Source: Thermoplasmatota archaeon (GTDB lineage Archaea > Thermoplasmatota > Penumbrarchaeia > Penumbrarchaeales > Penumbrarchaeaceae). From it: 5,505 nucleotides of DNA. The translations under genes and the position numbers were made by a program. The notes beneath the pieces were generated by a model, which was not told the origin of the DNA, did not search any database, and worked only from the letters and a program-made list of their open reading frames with translations. Location: NCBI GenBank assembly GCA_030595585.1, contig JAUVCY010000150.1, forward strand, positions 1 through 5,505, given 5' to 3'. Numbering within the stretch: position 1 is the stretch's first letter; the number at the start of each line of letters is the position of its first letter. This document shows positions 5,033 through 5,505 of this stretch, in pieces.

Positions 5033-5505
5033 CCGTCGACCCGGTACTTCTGATAGTGATACCCCTGATAGCAGCGTTCCTGGTACCCATGGTGTCCATT
5101 TTCTCCAGGAAGATAGCATCCTTCATCCCGCTCATCGCACTTCTGGCGATGGGTGGATTGGCGGGCCATCTCCTGTTCTCCACAGGGGATGCGGCCATAA
5201 CGTCAACAACGGGCGGCTTCGACCCCCCCTGGGGCATCTCCCTGGTGGTGACTCCCCTTGGAGCCCTGGTCTCCGCGATGATGATATTCGTGGGGATCTT
5301 CGTATCGCTTCCCTCCACGGCAAAGGTGGGCAAAGGCTACGAGCTGTGGTACAACGTCTTCGTAATGATGACCGTGACCGGGGGCGTGGGGATGGTGATA
5401 ACGGGGGATCTCTTCAACCTCTTTGTCTTCCTGGAGATAACCGCCATCGGCGCAACCGTGCTTGCGGTTCTGCCCAGGGACGGCGAGACCAAAGGGCTTA
5501 ACTGG
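5029..5505 (+). CDS. mnhD: Mrp/Mnh antiporter subunit D, N-terminal part (MbhH-like)
   Basis: The visible 159 residues are the beginning of a NuoN/NuoM-like proton-pumping subunit, normally near 500 residues, cut by the window edge. ATG 5029 overlaps the mnhC stop (ATGA) and has AGGAGGTGA (5016-5024) 4 bases upstream. Predicted helices lie at about 5-22, 30-50, 72-93, 107-126 and 129-147. The conserved segment TGDLFNLFVFLEITAIG (125-141) carries E136, which aligns with the essential membrane glutamate of transmembrane helix 5 in MrpD and NuoM/N. The lysines of later helices are outside the window. The subunit should carry a proton channel in the antiporter. Whether it feeds a stand-alone Mrp antiporter or a hydrogenase complex cannot be told here. 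Confidence 0.93.
   Translation, partial: MTVDPVLLIVIPLIAAFLVPMVSIFSRKIASFIPLIALLAMGGLAGHLLFSTGDAAITSTTGGFDPPWGISLVVTPLGALVSAMMIFVGIFVSLPSTAKVGKGYELWYNVFVMMTVTGGVGMVITGDLFNLFVFLEITAIGATVLAVLPRDGETKGLNW

Noticed and set aside
4983..5333. Minus-strand ORF of 116 codons opposite mnhD
   Set aside because: It is antisense to the conserved MnhD N-terminus and has no recognisable features or ribosome-binding context.

Overview
The window looks like euryarchaeal DNA, possibly from a member of the Thermoplasmata, though that placement is inference from general character only. It is GC-rich in its genes and uses AGG for arginine and ATA for isoleucine very heavily. It carries an archaeal-type phenylalanyl-tRNA synthetase alpha chain with N-terminal winged-helix modules. 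Its ribosome-binding sites match the archaeal 16S anti-Shine-Dalgarno (AGGAGGTGAT in full once), and it mixes an apparently leaderless gene with Shine-Dalgarno-led ones.

Left part (1-812). A minus-strand gene of unknown function begins at 81 and leaves the window at its left edge. It is divergent from a CYTH-domain triphosphate-binding protein (cyaB-like, 196-774). The AT-rich gap between them (82-195) holds TATA-like elements on both strands. After a 38-base gap comes pheS (813-2369), which starts at a TTG with a good Shine-Dalgarno. pheT does not follow pheS here.

Middle (2370-2547). This 178-base leader has a TATA-like element just after pheS, two overlapping tiny upstream ORFs and three consecutive potential hairpins, ending in a Shine-Dalgarno for the next operon.

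Right part (2548-5505, running off the edge). A tightly packed operon encodes membrane subunits of an Mrp/Mnh-type cation/proton antiporter: MnhE, MnhF, MnhG, an MbhD-like subunit (DUF4040, equivalent to part of the MrpA C-terminus), an MbhE-MnhB fusion, MnhC and the start of MnhD. All six junctions overlap, by 4 bases (ATGA) in five cases and 1 base (TGATG) in the sixth. The order equals that of the Na+/H+ module mbhABCDEFGH of Thermococcales membrane-bound hydrogenases. The same arrangement also occurs in stand-alone archaeal Mrp antiporters. Nothing in the window decides between them, because any second MnhD/MnhA-like subunit or NiFe-hydrogenase genes would lie beyond 5505.

No CRISPR array, insertion sequence, tRNA or rRNA was seen. 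Most of the window is recognisable housekeeping and bioenergetic gene content. The less explained parts are the structured mnh leader, the fused MbhE-MnhB subunit, and the truncated unknown gene at the left end.
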